A DNA stretch of 64,000 bases from Anaerolineae bacterium (GTDB lineage Bacteria; Chloroflexota; Anaerolineae; Aggregatilineales; Phototrophicaceae), in contig JAHDWN010000010.1 of NCBI GenBank assembly GCA_023382675.1, positions 41,118 through 105,117 on the forward strand. Reading direction: 5' to 3'. The notes under the pieces were generated by a model. That model was not told the origin of the DNA. It ran no database searches and worked only from the letters and a program-made list of their open reading frames with translations. Every line of letters begins with the position of its first letter. Position 1 is the stretch's first letter. Shown one piece after another: positions 8,278 through 15,948 of the stretch. A program made the position numbers and the translations under genes.

Positions 8278-8772
8278 ATGTCTGCGATCCCGCCACGCAA
8301 TCCTGTCGGCGATGCCTTCACCGGCGCGTTGATGCGCCGCGAAGAAGGCGATTTGCTTTGCGCGCCAGATGTTGATGCAGTGGCGGAGACTCACACCTCT
8401 TTTGTGTTGCGTTACGGAATTCGCTATTTGGGCAAACCTGCGTTGTCCATTGTGCCCGGCCTGGTGGCCGTCGATTATGGGACATTCCTGAATGGCGACG
8501 ACGCCTGGGAATTTCTGACTCGGCGGAGCAATCTTTATCCCCGCGCTGAGGTCTTTGGTTATCGCAACGATGGTCTGGATGAACAGGTGTTTGTGCGCCA
8601 GCTCGATCTTGCGTTGACGCCGGAAACCCTGGTTTATGCAGATGACACAGCGACAGCACCCATCGCCCGGCCTGTCGCCTATCTTGGACCGGCAGAGTCC
8701 GCGCCGCCGCGTCTGATCGAGTACTTACCACATTTCGCGCATCTCGACGAGTGGCTGGCGGCCCGTTCATGA
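8278..8772 (+). CDS. Conserved-looking hypothetical soluble protein
   Basis: A 164-residue soluble protein with no signal, no membrane helix and no motif that I recognise. The ATG follows the preceding stop by 5 nt and is preceded by AGAGGT, so it is translated as the second gene of a short operon. Its codon use and GC resemble the neighbours, supporting a true gene. The protein contains runs such as FVLRYGIRYLGKPALSIVPG and AWEFLTRRSNLYPRAEVFG, which suggest a mixed alpha/beta fold. No function is proposed. It precedes era by 56 nt, and era may have its own promoter there. Confidence 0.65.
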   Translation: MSAIPPRNPVGDAFTGALMRREEGDLLCAPDVDAVAETHTSFVLRYGIRYLGKPALSIVPGLVAVDYGTFLNGDDAWEFLTRRSNLYPRAEVFGYRNDGLDEQVFVRQLDLALTPETLVYADDTATAPIARPVAYLGPAESAPPRLIEYLPHFAHLDEWLAARS

Positions 8773-8828
8773 ATCATCCCGAGCGAGGAAATGTGTGTCG
8801 GCTGTTGTTTTGCGAGAGAAGGTAGTGC

Positions 8829-9782
8829 ATGAGTGATATTGATCCCGAACTCGATAGTGTGTTCGAGGAAACGCCCTCCGATCATCGGTCAGGTATGGTC
8901 GCTGTTGTCGGGCGGCCCAACGTCGGCAAATCGACATTGATTAATCGTATCCTGGGCCAGAAGATTGCCGCTGTTTCGCCCAAGCCGCAAACGACTCGCA
9001 AGCGCCAACTCGGTATTTACACCGGAGAACATGTTCAGATTCTGTTCATCGACACGCCAGGGCTGCATTTGCCGCGCCACAAACTTGGCGAGTATATGGT
9101 CAAACATGCCGAAAGCGCCCTCAAGGATGCCGACGTCATTTTGCTGCTGCACGATGTCTCCCAGCCGCCGGATCGGGGTGATGAACACATCGTTGAGACT
9201 CTGACACGGCTGCGCGGCGATACGCCGGTGCTGCTGGCGCTAAACAAGGCTGACGTTCTCGATGCGGATAAGAAAGATCGCTACGTCGCGGCCCATATCG
9301 AGACGGTCAAACCGGCGCAGGCATTCTTGATCAGTGCGCTCACCGGCGATGGCGTCGATCTGCTACTGCAAGAATTGATCGCTCGCCTGCCATTCGGCCC
9401 GCGTTACTACCCGGCGGAGCAGGTCAGCGAGGTCAATATGCGTTTCATCGCTGCCGAGACTATCCGTGAAAAGGTCATGCTTTACACCGAGGAGGAGATA
9501 CCGCACGCTACCGCCGTCGAAATCGACAGTTATCGCGAGCTGCCCGATCAGACGGTTATCAGCGGCATCTTGTACGTCGAGCGTGACAGCCAGAAGGGAA
9601 TTTTGATCGGCAAGGGTGGATCGATGATCAAGCGGATTGGCATGGAAGCGCGCCAGGACCTGGAAGCCATGACCAAAACACAGGTTCATCTTGATCTGCG
9701 CGTCAAAGTTCTGCAGAACTGGCGCAAGGATGCTCGCCTGATGCAGCGGCTCGGCTACAACGTTGCCGCTGATGAAAGATAG
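8829..9782 (+). CDS. era: GTPase Era
   Basis: Essential ribosome-associated GTPase that binds 16S rRNA and helps mature the 30S subunit. Seen in order: P-loop GRPNVGKSTLINR (about 28-40), a switch region TTRKRQLGIY, the G3 box DTPG followed by LHLPRHKLGEYM, G4 NKAD, then a C-terminal KH domain (about 220-317) with the GILIGKGGSMIKRIG RNA-binding GxxG loop. Length 317 is normal with a short acidic N-terminal extension. AAGG SD lies 7 nt before ATG 8829. It is transcribed towards the metal-binding protein gene, with which it converges. Confidence 0.97.
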   Translation: MSDIDPELDSVFEETPSDHRSGMVAVVGRPNVGKSTLINRILGQKIAAVSPKPQTTRKRQLGIYTGEHVQILFIDTPGLHLPRHKLGEYMVKHAESALKDADVILLLHDVSQPPDRGDEHIVETLTRLRGDTPVLLALNKADVLDADKKDRYVAAHIETVKPAQAFLISALTGDGVDLLLQELIARLPFGPRYYPAEQVSEVNMRFIAAETIREKVMLYTEEEIPHATAVEIDSYRELPDQTVISGILYVERDSQKGILIGKGGSMIKRIGMEARQDLEAMTKTQVHLDLRVKVLQNWRKDARLMQRLGYNVAADER

Positions 9783-9803
9783 GGCATTCGCGACCGAATA
9801 CCC
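9782..9803. terminator. Weak hairpin between era and the metal-binding gene
   Basis: GGGCATTCG and CGAATACCC form a 9-bp stem with one internal mismatch around CGAC. The hairpin starts at the very end of the era stop codon. No strong T run follows on either strand, so it may terminate poorly. Confidence 0.35.
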
Positions 9804-9819
9804 TTGCCTGTGCTGCCGC

Positions 9820-10821
9820 TTAACCCGATAGCGCGTCCGCGATGGAGTGTGCGTTGAAACGCATGAAATCGAGATAAGTGGCAGCCGGGCCGTCGATCTC
9901 GCTCAGCGACTCGCTGTACAGGCTGGTTACGACCTGGATGCCAGCCTCCTGTGCCACCGCTTCTGCTACCTGTGGATTACCGGACACCTCGGCGAAGATG
10001 GCTTTTACATGCTCGGATTGCACCGTGTCAATCAAGTCAATCAACGAACGCGGGTCAAGTTCGGCGAGTGTGCTGGCCGATGGAAATACGGTCGCGATCA
10101 CCTCGAAATCATAGGCGGCGGCAAAATAGCCCAGGAATTCATGGTTGGTCACGACTTTGCGCTGGTCTTGCGGAATAGCCGCCAGGATGTCACTCAGTTC
10201 GCTGTCGAGCGCTTCAAGCTCTGAGATGTACGCATCGGCCTTTGTGCGGAAACTGTCTGTATGTTCTGGTGCCAGGGCGCTGAAGGCATTGGCGATGTTG
10301 TTCGCCCAGATGATCACATTGCGCGGATTCATCCAGACGTGCGGATCACAAACACCGTGGTCTTGCGCGCCCACTGTGCAATCAAGTTCCGGGCTTCCAA
10401 GCACGCCGATGAATTCCGCCGCGTGATGTCCGTCTTCTGTACTTAAATCGCCTTCATGACCGTGGGTGTCCATATAGGCAAGGATGTCGATACCCTCGGA
10501 GACAGCCACAACCTGTGTATCAATGCCTACGAGGTTATCCAGTAAATCGCCTAGAAATGTTTCGTAACCTGCACCCACCATCAGCAGCATGTCGGCATCG
10601 GCGACATGGGTGGCATCGGTGGGGTTGAGGATGAAAGCGTGTGCGTCCGCATCTCTTGGAACGAGCGGTGTGACATCAACGAATTCTCCGCCGACAATCT
10701 GTGCCACGTCGCTGACGATCGATGTCGTCGCCACGACTTGCGGCATGTCTTGTGCGCCCACATTACCGACGGCCACGCCAAGCAGCAGTAGCAAACAGAG
10801 CATCCACATACGCTGTTTCAT
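9820..10821 (-). CDS. znuA: Zinc/manganese-type ABC transporter solute-binding protein (ZnuA/TroA family)
   Basis: Family members capture Zn2+ or Mn2+ in the periplasm or at the membrane for an ABC importer. The 333-residue protein begins with a signal-like segment MWMLCLLLLLGVAVGNVGAQ with no lipobox cysteine. Seen metal ligands: His in DADAHAFILNPTDATHV, His in DPHVWMNPRN, His in KVVTNHEFLGYFAAAYDFEV, and an acidic residue in the late segment SESLSEIDGPAATY. A Histidine-rich loop GHEGDLSTEDGHHAAEF near 140-155 favours zinc, though Mn or Fe cannot be excluded. No permease or ATPase gene adjoins. A palindromic operator lies just upstream of its SD (AAGGA). Confidence 0.92.
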   Translation of the reverse strand: MKQRMWMLCLLLLLGVAVGNVGAQDMPQVVATTSIVSDVAQIVGGEFVDVTPLVPRDADAHAFILNPTDATHVADADMLLMVGAGYETFLGDLLDNLVGIDTQVVAVSEGIDILAYMDTHGHEGDLSTEDGHHAAEFIGVLGSPELDCTVGAQDHGVCDPHVWMNPRNVIIWANNIANAFSALAPEHTDSFRTKADAYISELEALDSELSDILAAIPQDQRKVVTNHEFLGYFAAAYDFEVIATVFPSASTLAELDPRSLIDLIDTVQSEHVKAIFAEVSGNPQVAEAVAQEAGIQVVTSLYSESLSEIDGPAATYLDFMRFNAHSIADALSG

Positions 10822-10830
10822 AACTATCCT

Positions 10831-10851
10831 TATTGATACCGAGTCTCAATA
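10831..10851 (-). promoter_or_regulatory. Palindromic operator, Zur/Fur-like, before znuA
   Basis: TATTGATACCGAGTCTCAATA is an inverted repeat: outer 6-bp arms TATTGA/TCAATA match perfectly and inner positions match partly. It sits 10 nt upstream of the znuA ATG and overlaps the 5' end of the leader just before the AAGGA SD. Size and AT-rich flanks suit a Fur-family (Zur) site, as expected for a zinc uptake gene, but no regulator gene is nearby. Confidence 0.55.
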
Positions 10852-10892
10852 AAGATGATAGCAAGCTGCCTGATGTCTGACAAGTCCTGAAA

Positions 10893-11738
10893 TCAATCGC
10901 GGCCTAGAACGTAGGTGGCGAGCCGCAGCGCACCCAGCGTGATGAGAGGGGGCAGTGCCAGCGGTAACACAATCTCGATGACAAAGCGCTCAGCAGGATT
11001 GAGCGGCATCAGCCGTGGCAGGTTGATCAAGACTGCGTAGGCGAAGCCCAGCGCCAGGGTGGCGAGGATGGCAGGGATGCGCGCACCTGTTAGCGCGCCC
11101 ATCAAGACGCCGAGTCCCGCGATCATAATGGGTTCGATCAATAACCGTATCAGACAGGCTGCGAAGCCCACGATCATAAACAGACGCGAGATGATGGGGA
11201 AATCGGACGGCGAAAAATAGCCAGCATATTGCAGAATGAGGACGGGCAGGCTGAGCAGCGCCGCACTCAATAGAACCAGATCCAGCGTTTCGATGTAGCG
11301 CCACAGCGCTGCGCTGGCTTTGGCGGCCAGGATGTGATTTAGCGGCATCGGGGTCGCCCGCAGCAATGTAAACCGCTGTTTGCGCCTGGCTTCTGCGACT
11401 GATGTCGCTGCGTGTACCCCAATGCGCGCCAGTGCCTCCAGATAGAAATACAGCACCACCGGGATCAACACAATCGGCACCGTGACGATCGGCAGCAGCA
11501 AGTTGAACAGTCCGGGCAGCGGAAATGACATCAGAATGATGAGGCTTTGCGCAATATACAGGCGTACCGGCATCCAGAGATCCGGAGTCATCACCCGGTG
11601 AAACACACCTAGCTCTTGCCGCACAATCGGATACGACCGGCGCGCCCACTCCGGCAGGGTGCGATCCATGCGCTGGGGATCAGTCGCCATCACCTGCGCA
11701 TAGATGCGTTCGGGTAGCGCACGCTCAAGAGAAGACAT
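10893..11738 (-). CDS. Polytopic membrane protein, ABC-2-permease-like
   Basis: A 281-residue protein with about six hydrophobic segments and a soluble N-terminal region of about 60 residues. Between TM2 and TM3 lies a cytoplasmic-type loop, EARRKQRFTLLRATPMPLNHILAAK, similar in style to loops of ABC-2 permeases that read R-x-x-x-T/L-L-x-x-x-P; the family assignment is weak. No ATPase partner is adjacent. It lies upstream of znuA on the same strand with a 71-nt gap that holds the znuA operator, so the two may be expressed separately. Confidence 0.6.
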   Translation of the reverse strand: MSSLERALPERIYAQVMATDPQRMDRTLPEWARRSYPIVRQELGVFHRVMTPDLWMPVRLYIAQSLIILMSFPLPGLFNLLLPIVTVPIVLIPVVLYFYLEALARIGVHAATSVAEARRKQRFTLLRATPMPLNHILAAKASAALWRYIETLDLVLLSAALLSLPVLILQYAGYFSPSDFPIISRLFMIVGFAACLIRLLIEPIMIAGLGVLMGALTGARIPAILATLALGFAYAVLINLPRLMPLNPAERFVIEIVLPLALPPLITLGALRLATYVLGRD

Positions 11739-11874
11739 CGCATTTCCTTCGCTTATTCACCTCTATTCTATCGTTATCTGCGTGTTGTGGTTCAAGGTCT
11801 TCTTTGATTACGGGGCCTATTCGGATAAGAACGTAAATTCTCTCTGTATTTTCATGGACGCTAATTATGCATCA

Positions 11875-11891
11875 TATACAATGGATGTATA
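11875..11891. promoter_or_regulatory. Palindrome TATACA-ATGGA-TGTATA upstream of small-protein promoter
   Basis: A perfect 6-bp inverted repeat with 5-nt spacer, about 42 nt upstream of the -35 hexamer of the 77-residue gene. Position and symmetry suit a dimeric regulator site, but AT-rich DNA makes short palindromes fairly common. Confidence 0.35.
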
Positions 11892-11933
11892 CTTTTAAGT
11901 GTGAAAACTGCACGAATTCAGTAGTAATCCCAA

Positions 11934-11963
11934 TTGACGTAATCGGAGTCGCAACCTTAGAAT
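11934..11963 (+). promoter_or_regulatory. Sigma-70-like promoter of the 77-residue gene
   Basis: TTGACG, 18 nt, TAGAAT: near-consensus -35 and -10 hexamers at acceptable spacing. Predicted transcription start is about 70 nt before the ATG at 12042. Confidence 0.55.
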
Positions 11964-12041
11964 CGTACTCGGATTATGGAAAAACTCACTTTATTGAGAT
12001 GTCCCAACGTGGAACTTAACAATACGACTCGACGGAGCTAA

Positions 12042-12275
12042 ATGACCATGGTCCAATACATGATTGAAACGATTCACCTGTTTCAGGATCAACTGCTGCG
12101 CGAAGCTGAAGCGGAGCGGTTGGTACATGAAGCAATCCAGGAGCGACGCGCGCGCCGCTTCAAGCTGCCTTTGTGGACGAACACAGGCAAAACAGCGCCA
12201 GACAAAGGGCTGGTAGATATTCATGGCAAGGATGCCGAAGGAGAGGCAAACACGACCACGATCAGTCTGAACTGA
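12042..12275 (+). CDS. Small charged protein in a stand-alone cassette
   Basis: A 77-residue cytoplasmic protein with no membrane segment. The first half is predicted helical and rich in charged residues (FQDQLLREAEAERLVHEAIQERRARR); the second half is polar and ends in acidic/Ser-Thr residues. ATG 12042 has GGAG 5 nt upstream, and a second ATG lies two codons later. It has its own promoter and a strong terminator and is isolated from its neighbours, which argues that it is expressed as a monocistronic gene. I recognise no family; a regulatory or structural small protein is possible but not shown. Confidence 0.65.
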   Translation: MTMVQYMIETIHLFQDQLLREAEAERLVHEAIQERRARRFKLPLWTNTGKTAPDKGLVDIHGKDAEGEANTTTISLN

Positions 12276-12302
12276 TCAGGAGCGCTCTCTTCTTAAACAT
12301 TT

Positions 12303-12335
12303 GCGCCGGGTGAAAATCACACCCGGCGCTTTTTT
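12303..12335 (+). terminator. Strong rho-independent terminator
   Basis: GCGCCGGGTG / CACCCGGCGC forms a perfect 10-bp GC-rich stem with a 7-nt loop AAAATCA and is followed by TTTTTT. It ends the small-protein transcript 28 nt after its stop. On the other strand there is no T run, so it serves the rightward gene. Confidence 0.93.
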
Positions 12336-12341
12336 GTCACT

Positions 12342-13550
12342 TTAGATCGGGCGAGTTACCCGGTCAGGGCGTAACGCTTTGAACAACCCGGCCATACCAT
12401 CGCGCAGTTGTTCTCGTGCGGCTTCTCGCCATGCAGGGGAAGTCAATTCTTCGATCTTGAGCGTGGTGTAACCGCTTTCGACGAATCCCTGGCGAACTCG
12501 TGGGTCGCCGTCAGCACTCCAGAAAACAAAGCTGACCTCGCTCTGCAATTCGTGCGCTGATTTTTCGATGGCATCGACGAGCACGCGCACAACCGTAGCA
12601 GCGGGTGCGGCAGGTGAGATATAGAGTTCATCGACGCTAGTGATCAGATTCTCAACTTGCCAGCCCACGACCGCGACAAGCTCGCCACTCTCTTTTTGTG
12701 CCATTAGATAACTCTTCTGGCCAAACCCAAGCATGATGTCCATCCGGCTAATGTCTTTGCCTGTCACCTTCTGGATGAAATCGGCGATTTGCTCGGCGTT
12801 GCTTGGCGTGCCACGTTTCGCCCGAATGCCATCGACCAGCGGCATTTCCTGGGTTTCAGATGGCTTGCTGATCGGCGGCATTGCAGGAGCTACGGGTGCT
12901 GGCGGGGCTGTGCCTGTGCTCACAACTGCCTGTGGCGGCGTCACCGGCTGGGCGAAAATGTTGTTCCAGGCTGTTTGCACTTGTTTCCACGTTTCGTCAA
13001 CATTGCCGTCATTGTGAATGACAACGTTTGCGCGTGCGAGTTTGTCCGCCTGGGGATTCTGGGCTGCAATGCGTTTGCGCGCCTCAGCTTCACTCATGTT
13101 GCGCTTGCTCACGAGACGTTGGATCTGGGCTTCGACCGGCGCATCGACTACCCAGATGGTATCGCACATCTCTGCCAGATTGCCTTCGAGCAGTTTGATA
13201 GCCTCGACAACGACGATGCGCTGGCTGGCGCGGCTGACAAGCGCTTTGACCGCACTGCCGACGACGGGATGTACAATGCGCTCCAAGGCTGTCATTGCAT
13301 CAGGGAGGGCAAAGGCAATGGCACCCAGCTTTGAACGGTTGATCTGTCCGTTGGCGTCCAGAACGTAGCGCCCAAACATCTCGGCCACCGGTCTATAAGC
13401 GGGTGCGCCTGGCATCATGGCCTGATGACTCAAGCCGTCAGCATCGATTGTGTAAGCGCCGAGATGCTGCAGCATCCGCCGCACGACGCTCTTCCCAACG
13501 GCGATATTGCCTGTCAAACCAATGATGTATTTGTTGTCCCCGCGTGTCAC
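12342..13550 (-). CDS. coaE: Dephospho-CoA kinase fused to a GNAT-like domain
   Basis: CoaE phosphorylates dephospho-CoA with ATP, the last step in CoA synthesis. Residues about 8-200 show the P-loop GLTGNIAVGKSVV, DADGLSHQAM, the ERIVHPVV region, the RNMSEAEARKRIAAQ lid helix and VIHNDG, all typical CoaE. After a Pro/Ala-rich linker (about 200-250) comes a C-terminal region of about 150 residues that looks like a GNAT acetyltransferase-type fold (LVAVVGWQVENLITSVDELYISP and the later VRQGFVESGYTT), though a clear R/Q-x-x-G-x-G/A acetyl-CoA loop is not evident. GTG 13550 has TTGGAGG 7 nt upstream; the track GTG at 13601 lacks an SD. Confidence 0.88.
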   Translation of the reverse strand: MTRGDNKYIIGLTGNIAVGKSVVRRMLQHLGAYTIDADGLSHQAMMPGAPAYRPVAEMFGRYVLDANGQINRSKLGAIAFALPDAMTALERIVHPVVGSAVKALVSRASQRIVVVEAIKLLEGNLAEMCDTIWVVDAPVEAQIQRLVSKRNMSEAEARKRIAAQNPQADKLARANVVIHNDGNVDETWKQVQTAWNNIFAQPVTPPQAVVSTGTAPPAPVAPAMPPISKPSETQEMPLVDGIRAKRGTPSNAEQIADFIQKVTGKDISRMDIMLGFGQKSYLMAQKESGELVAVVGWQVENLITSVDELYISPAAPAATVVRVLVDAIEKSAHELQSEVSFVFWSADGDPRVRQGFVESGYTTLKIEELTSPAWREAAREQLRDGMAGLFKALRPDRVTRPI

Positions 13551-13651
13551 CGCGCCGCCTCCAACATTTGCTTTGGCTCTCTGAACAAATTCATAACCCA
13601 CATTGTACCGCTGGTTTGGGTGGAATGACCCGTAAAGGTTGCGCTATTCGC

Positions 13652-13978
13652 TCAACCAGGGCACAACTCGATAATCAAACCGTCGCTCCAATCATATTTT
13701 GTATCCATGAGTGTGCGCACGGCAGCGGCCAGTTCTGGTTCTTGCGACGGATCGATCTGGCGGCCCATGCCGTGGATCTCCGGCTCAGTTCGAGAACCGA
13801 GTCGCCAGCGGATCGCCGGATTCGCGGCAATGTTTTTCACCCAGTGCGATTGCTCGTAGCGTTCAGATACGAGGTAGCAGCACTCCTCATAGGTGACAAA
13901 CCAGATCTCGATCTCATGGGCCTGGCCCGTTTTGTGACCAATCGTTGTTAAATAAAGATACTGCAATTCGCCGGTCAT
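13652..13978 (-). CDS. Deazaflavin (F420)-dependent nitroreductase family protein, short
   Basis: A 108-residue protein with the split-barrel flavin-binding pattern of the DDN/DUF385 family: YLYLTTIGHKTGQAHEIEIWFV (strand-turn-strand with G-x-x-TG), YYLVSERYEQSHWVKNIAANPAIRWRLG, and a short C-terminal helix. Family proteins bind F420 or a flavin, but some members have other cofactors, so the activity is not assigned. It lacks most of the N-terminal helix of longer family members, starting right at the first strand. ATG 13978 has GGA upstream, weak. It sits between coaE and efp on the same strand. Confidence 0.75.
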   Translation of the reverse strand: MTGELQYLYLTTIGHKTGQAHEIEIWFVTYEECCYLVSERYEQSHWVKNIAANPAIRWRLGSRTEPEIHGMGRQIDPSQEPELAAAVRTLMDTKYDWSDGLIIELCPG

Positions 13979-13997
13979 GCAATCTTTTCCGAAACGA

Positions 13998-14026
13998 AAT
14001 CCCCTTTCGGCGCGGGAAAGGGGATT
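13998..14026 (-). terminator. Hairpin downstream of efp
   Basis: AATCCCCTTTC and GAAAGGGGATT form an 11-bp perfect stem around GGCGCGG. Read on the minus strand it lies 23 nt after the efp stop and is followed by TCGTTTCGG, a poor T run. It likely slows or terminates the efp transcript or protects its 3' end. Confidence 0.6.
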
Positions 14027-14049
14027 CGATCTTGTTCTACTTGATGGAG

Positions 14050-14607
14050 TTAGCCGCGCCCGATGTAGGAGCCGTCACGCGTATCAACTTTGATGGTATC
14101 GCCGACATTGACGAAGATTGGTACCTGGACGGAGAGGCCGGTGTTGGTCTTGATCTTCTTGTTCACACTGCCCGCTGTATCCCCGACCACAGCCGCTTCT
14201 GCTTCGACGACAGTGTAAGTGCAGGTGGTCGGCAGTACGTAGTCGATCACTCTGCCTTCGAAAATCCGCAGATCGAGCGCCATATTCTCAACCAAGAACA
14301 GCGCGTCATCGCCGAAGAACGAGACGGGGGTCTCATACTGATCGTAGGTCTGCGTGTTCATGAAGTGCAGCGTGTCGCCATCGCTGTAGAGGTATTCGCA
14401 CGATTCTTGCTCGACATAGAGGTTGTCAACACGTTCTTCCGCGCCAAACACGCGGTTGACCGTATTGCCCGTGCCGAGGTCGAGCAGTTGGGTATCCATG
14501 TATGCAGTGCCACGACCCGGCTTGTTGTATTTCGTTTTGACGACGCGGAAGAGCTTGCCATCCAGACGAAGGGTTGTCCCCTTCTTCAAATCGCCCCCAG
14601 GGATCAC
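14050..14607 (-). CDS. efp: Elongation factor P (Arg at the tip loop)
   Basis: EF-P binds between the P and E sites of the ribosome and relieves stalling at polyproline stretches. The 185 residues hold the three beta domains: KOW-like N-terminal (GTTLRLDGKLFRVV), the OB middle domain and the C-terminal OB domain (SVNKKIKTNTGLSVQVPIFVNVGDTIKVDTRDGSYIGRG, full family ending). The conserved tip reads NKPGRGTAYM, so the modified lysine of E. coli-type EF-P is an arginine here. No earP, epmA or epmB gene is near. GTG 14607 has GGAG about 10 nt upstream and a typical family N-terminus. Confidence 0.95.
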   Translation of the reverse strand: MIPGGDLKKGTTLRLDGKLFRVVKTKYNKPGRGTAYMDTQLLDLGTGNTVNRVFGAEERVDNLYVEQESCEYLYSDGDTLHFMNTQTYDQYETPVSFFGDDALFLVENMALDLRIFEGRVIDYVLPTTCTYTVVEAEAAVVGDTAGSVNKKIKTNTGLSVQVPIFVNVGDTIKVDTRDGSYIGRG

Positions 14608-14652
14608 GTTTTATAGTCTCCGATTGCTTGAACGCTTGATTTTGGCATTATA

Positions 14653-15744
14653 TCAGACGAGATGACGCTGCTTCCAGACCTCAACCACGGGATCGCCCGG
14701 TCGAGCGACGTAGCGATAACCGCCCCAATCGACCCAGGATGCACCACAGCAGGCCACACGAGCGCGCATACTACGCTCACAGGCGGCGATCATGTGCTCA
14801 GCTTCGGCCAGGCAGTGAGCATAAGCGGGATCACGCGGCGCACGCAGCCGCGAGCGCGAACCGGGTGCAGACCACAAGGCGCTTTGTTTTTCGCCTGGAA
14901 TCTTGAGCGAATAATGTAGGTGGCGTTCGATAATCGCGCGCACCTGCGCACGGTCGAACACCGGCGGAGCCAGATGGAACAGCGCCTCATCATCGATCTC
15001 CACGCAGCGCGCTGCGCAGCCAAGTTCGGCGAGTACGCGGTCGATCTCCAGATCATCCTCCCACGTGTGCGTCTCGACCTGGGAAAGCAACGGTTTGCAC
15101 AAGGCAAATGGGATCAAGCCCATCTTGCCCCAGAACCCCTGCCCGCCGGTTTCACAAATCATCTCCAGCGCCACACGATCAAACGCCGCGTTGTGCAAAT
15201 CAACGATCTCCCTCTGTGCGGCACTCATCCCCGGCTGCACGATCTGTACCAACTGTATGTGGGGACTGATAGCACAGGGAATGGCTTGGGTCTGGCTGGC
15301 AGCGACTAGTCTCAGCAGCAGTTCACGCTTGTAGACGGCATCCTGCGCGGGCATGACGAGATACCCCGATGCAGGCTGTTTGATTGCTGCATCGAGGGCA
15401 CAGAGAATGCGCGCCCAGCGGTCGCTTACTGCCATCTGTTGCCAGGTGGCCGGCGTCTCCCATTGGCAGTCGAAAGGGGTTTGACTCGGCTGTGGCTGTG
15501 GCTCTGGATTGGCAATCGCATATTGGATGGTGAGGTGAGAAAAATCAGCGACCAGTGGTTGCAGGCTGTCACGCGTTGCTGCGCTGTTGCAGATAAACAA
15601 AACGCTGTCTTGCGCGGCAAGCGCGCCAAGCCGTGCACGCAGATTGCCATCAAAGATTGCGCGTTCGCGCTCTGTCGTTGGGCGTGTCTGATACATGAAT
15701 TCTGCCGCGAGTAGTGGGTTTTCAGTGGACATCACCTGACTCAT
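14653..15744 (-). CDS. Unknown 363-residue protein
   Basis: No signal peptide or membrane segment is obvious, so it is likely cytoplasmic. A central region (SDRWARILCALDAAIKQ, then GYLVMPAQDAVYKRELLL) followed by WGKMGLIPFALCKPLL and ETHTWEDDLEIDRVLAELG faintly recalls a nucleotide-sugar (GT-A) type fold with an acidic ED pair, but I would not assign it. The C-terminal third is Arg-rich with Cys pairs (RVACCGASW). It lies 46 nt upstream of efp on the same strand. The PBP gene is divergent to it across about 200 nt. Start could also be M5. Confidence 0.65.
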   Translation of the reverse strand: MSQVMSTENPLLAAEFMYQTRPTTERERAIFDGNLRARLGALAAQDSVLFICNSAATRDSLQPLVADFSHLTIQYAIANPEPQPQPSQTPFDCQWETPATWQQMAVSDRWARILCALDAAIKQPASGYLVMPAQDAVYKRELLLRLVAASQTQAIPCAISPHIQLVQIVQPGMSAAQREIVDLHNAAFDRVALEMICETGGQGFWGKMGLIPFALCKPLLSQVETHTWEDDLEIDRVLAELGCAARCVEIDDEALFHLAPPVFDRAQVRAIIERHLHYSLKIPGEKQSALWSAPGSRSRLRAPRDPAYAHCLAEAEHMIAACERSMRARVACCGASWVDWGGYRYVARPGDPVVEVWKQRHLV

Positions 15745-15881
15745 GATCGTTGGAGCGAGGATTTATCGTTCATCTCCCGGTCGAGTTTATTCATGCCACC
15801 GTGATTCGCAACCTTCATTCTCATCAGCAGGGAGTTGCCTGAGGGAATAGTGATCGTCATGCGTGCGTCGGTTATCAAGCA

Positions 15882-15909
15882 TTCAAGCAACCTACTTGTT
15901 TGCTACAAT
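15882..15909 (+). promoter_or_regulatory. Possible extended -10 promoter of the PBP gene
   Basis: TGCTACAAT at 15901-15909 is an extended -10 element; a poor -35 (TTCAAG) lies 16 nt upstream. It would start transcription about 33 nt before the PBP ATG (15949), whose GGAG SD is 10 nt upstream of the codon. Confidence 0.4.
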
Positions 15910-15948
15910 CATGAACGAGACATTGAATGACACCGGAGCACACTGATA

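Larger units (their letters stand above)
11739..12041. other. AT-rich intergenic region between divergent genes
   Basis: About 300 nt between a leftward membrane-protein gene and a rightward small-protein gene. It holds one 17-bp palindrome (11875-11891) and a good promoter (11934-11963), each listed separately. I saw no RNA gene in the remainder, and no open reading frame worth calling. Confidence 0.6.
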
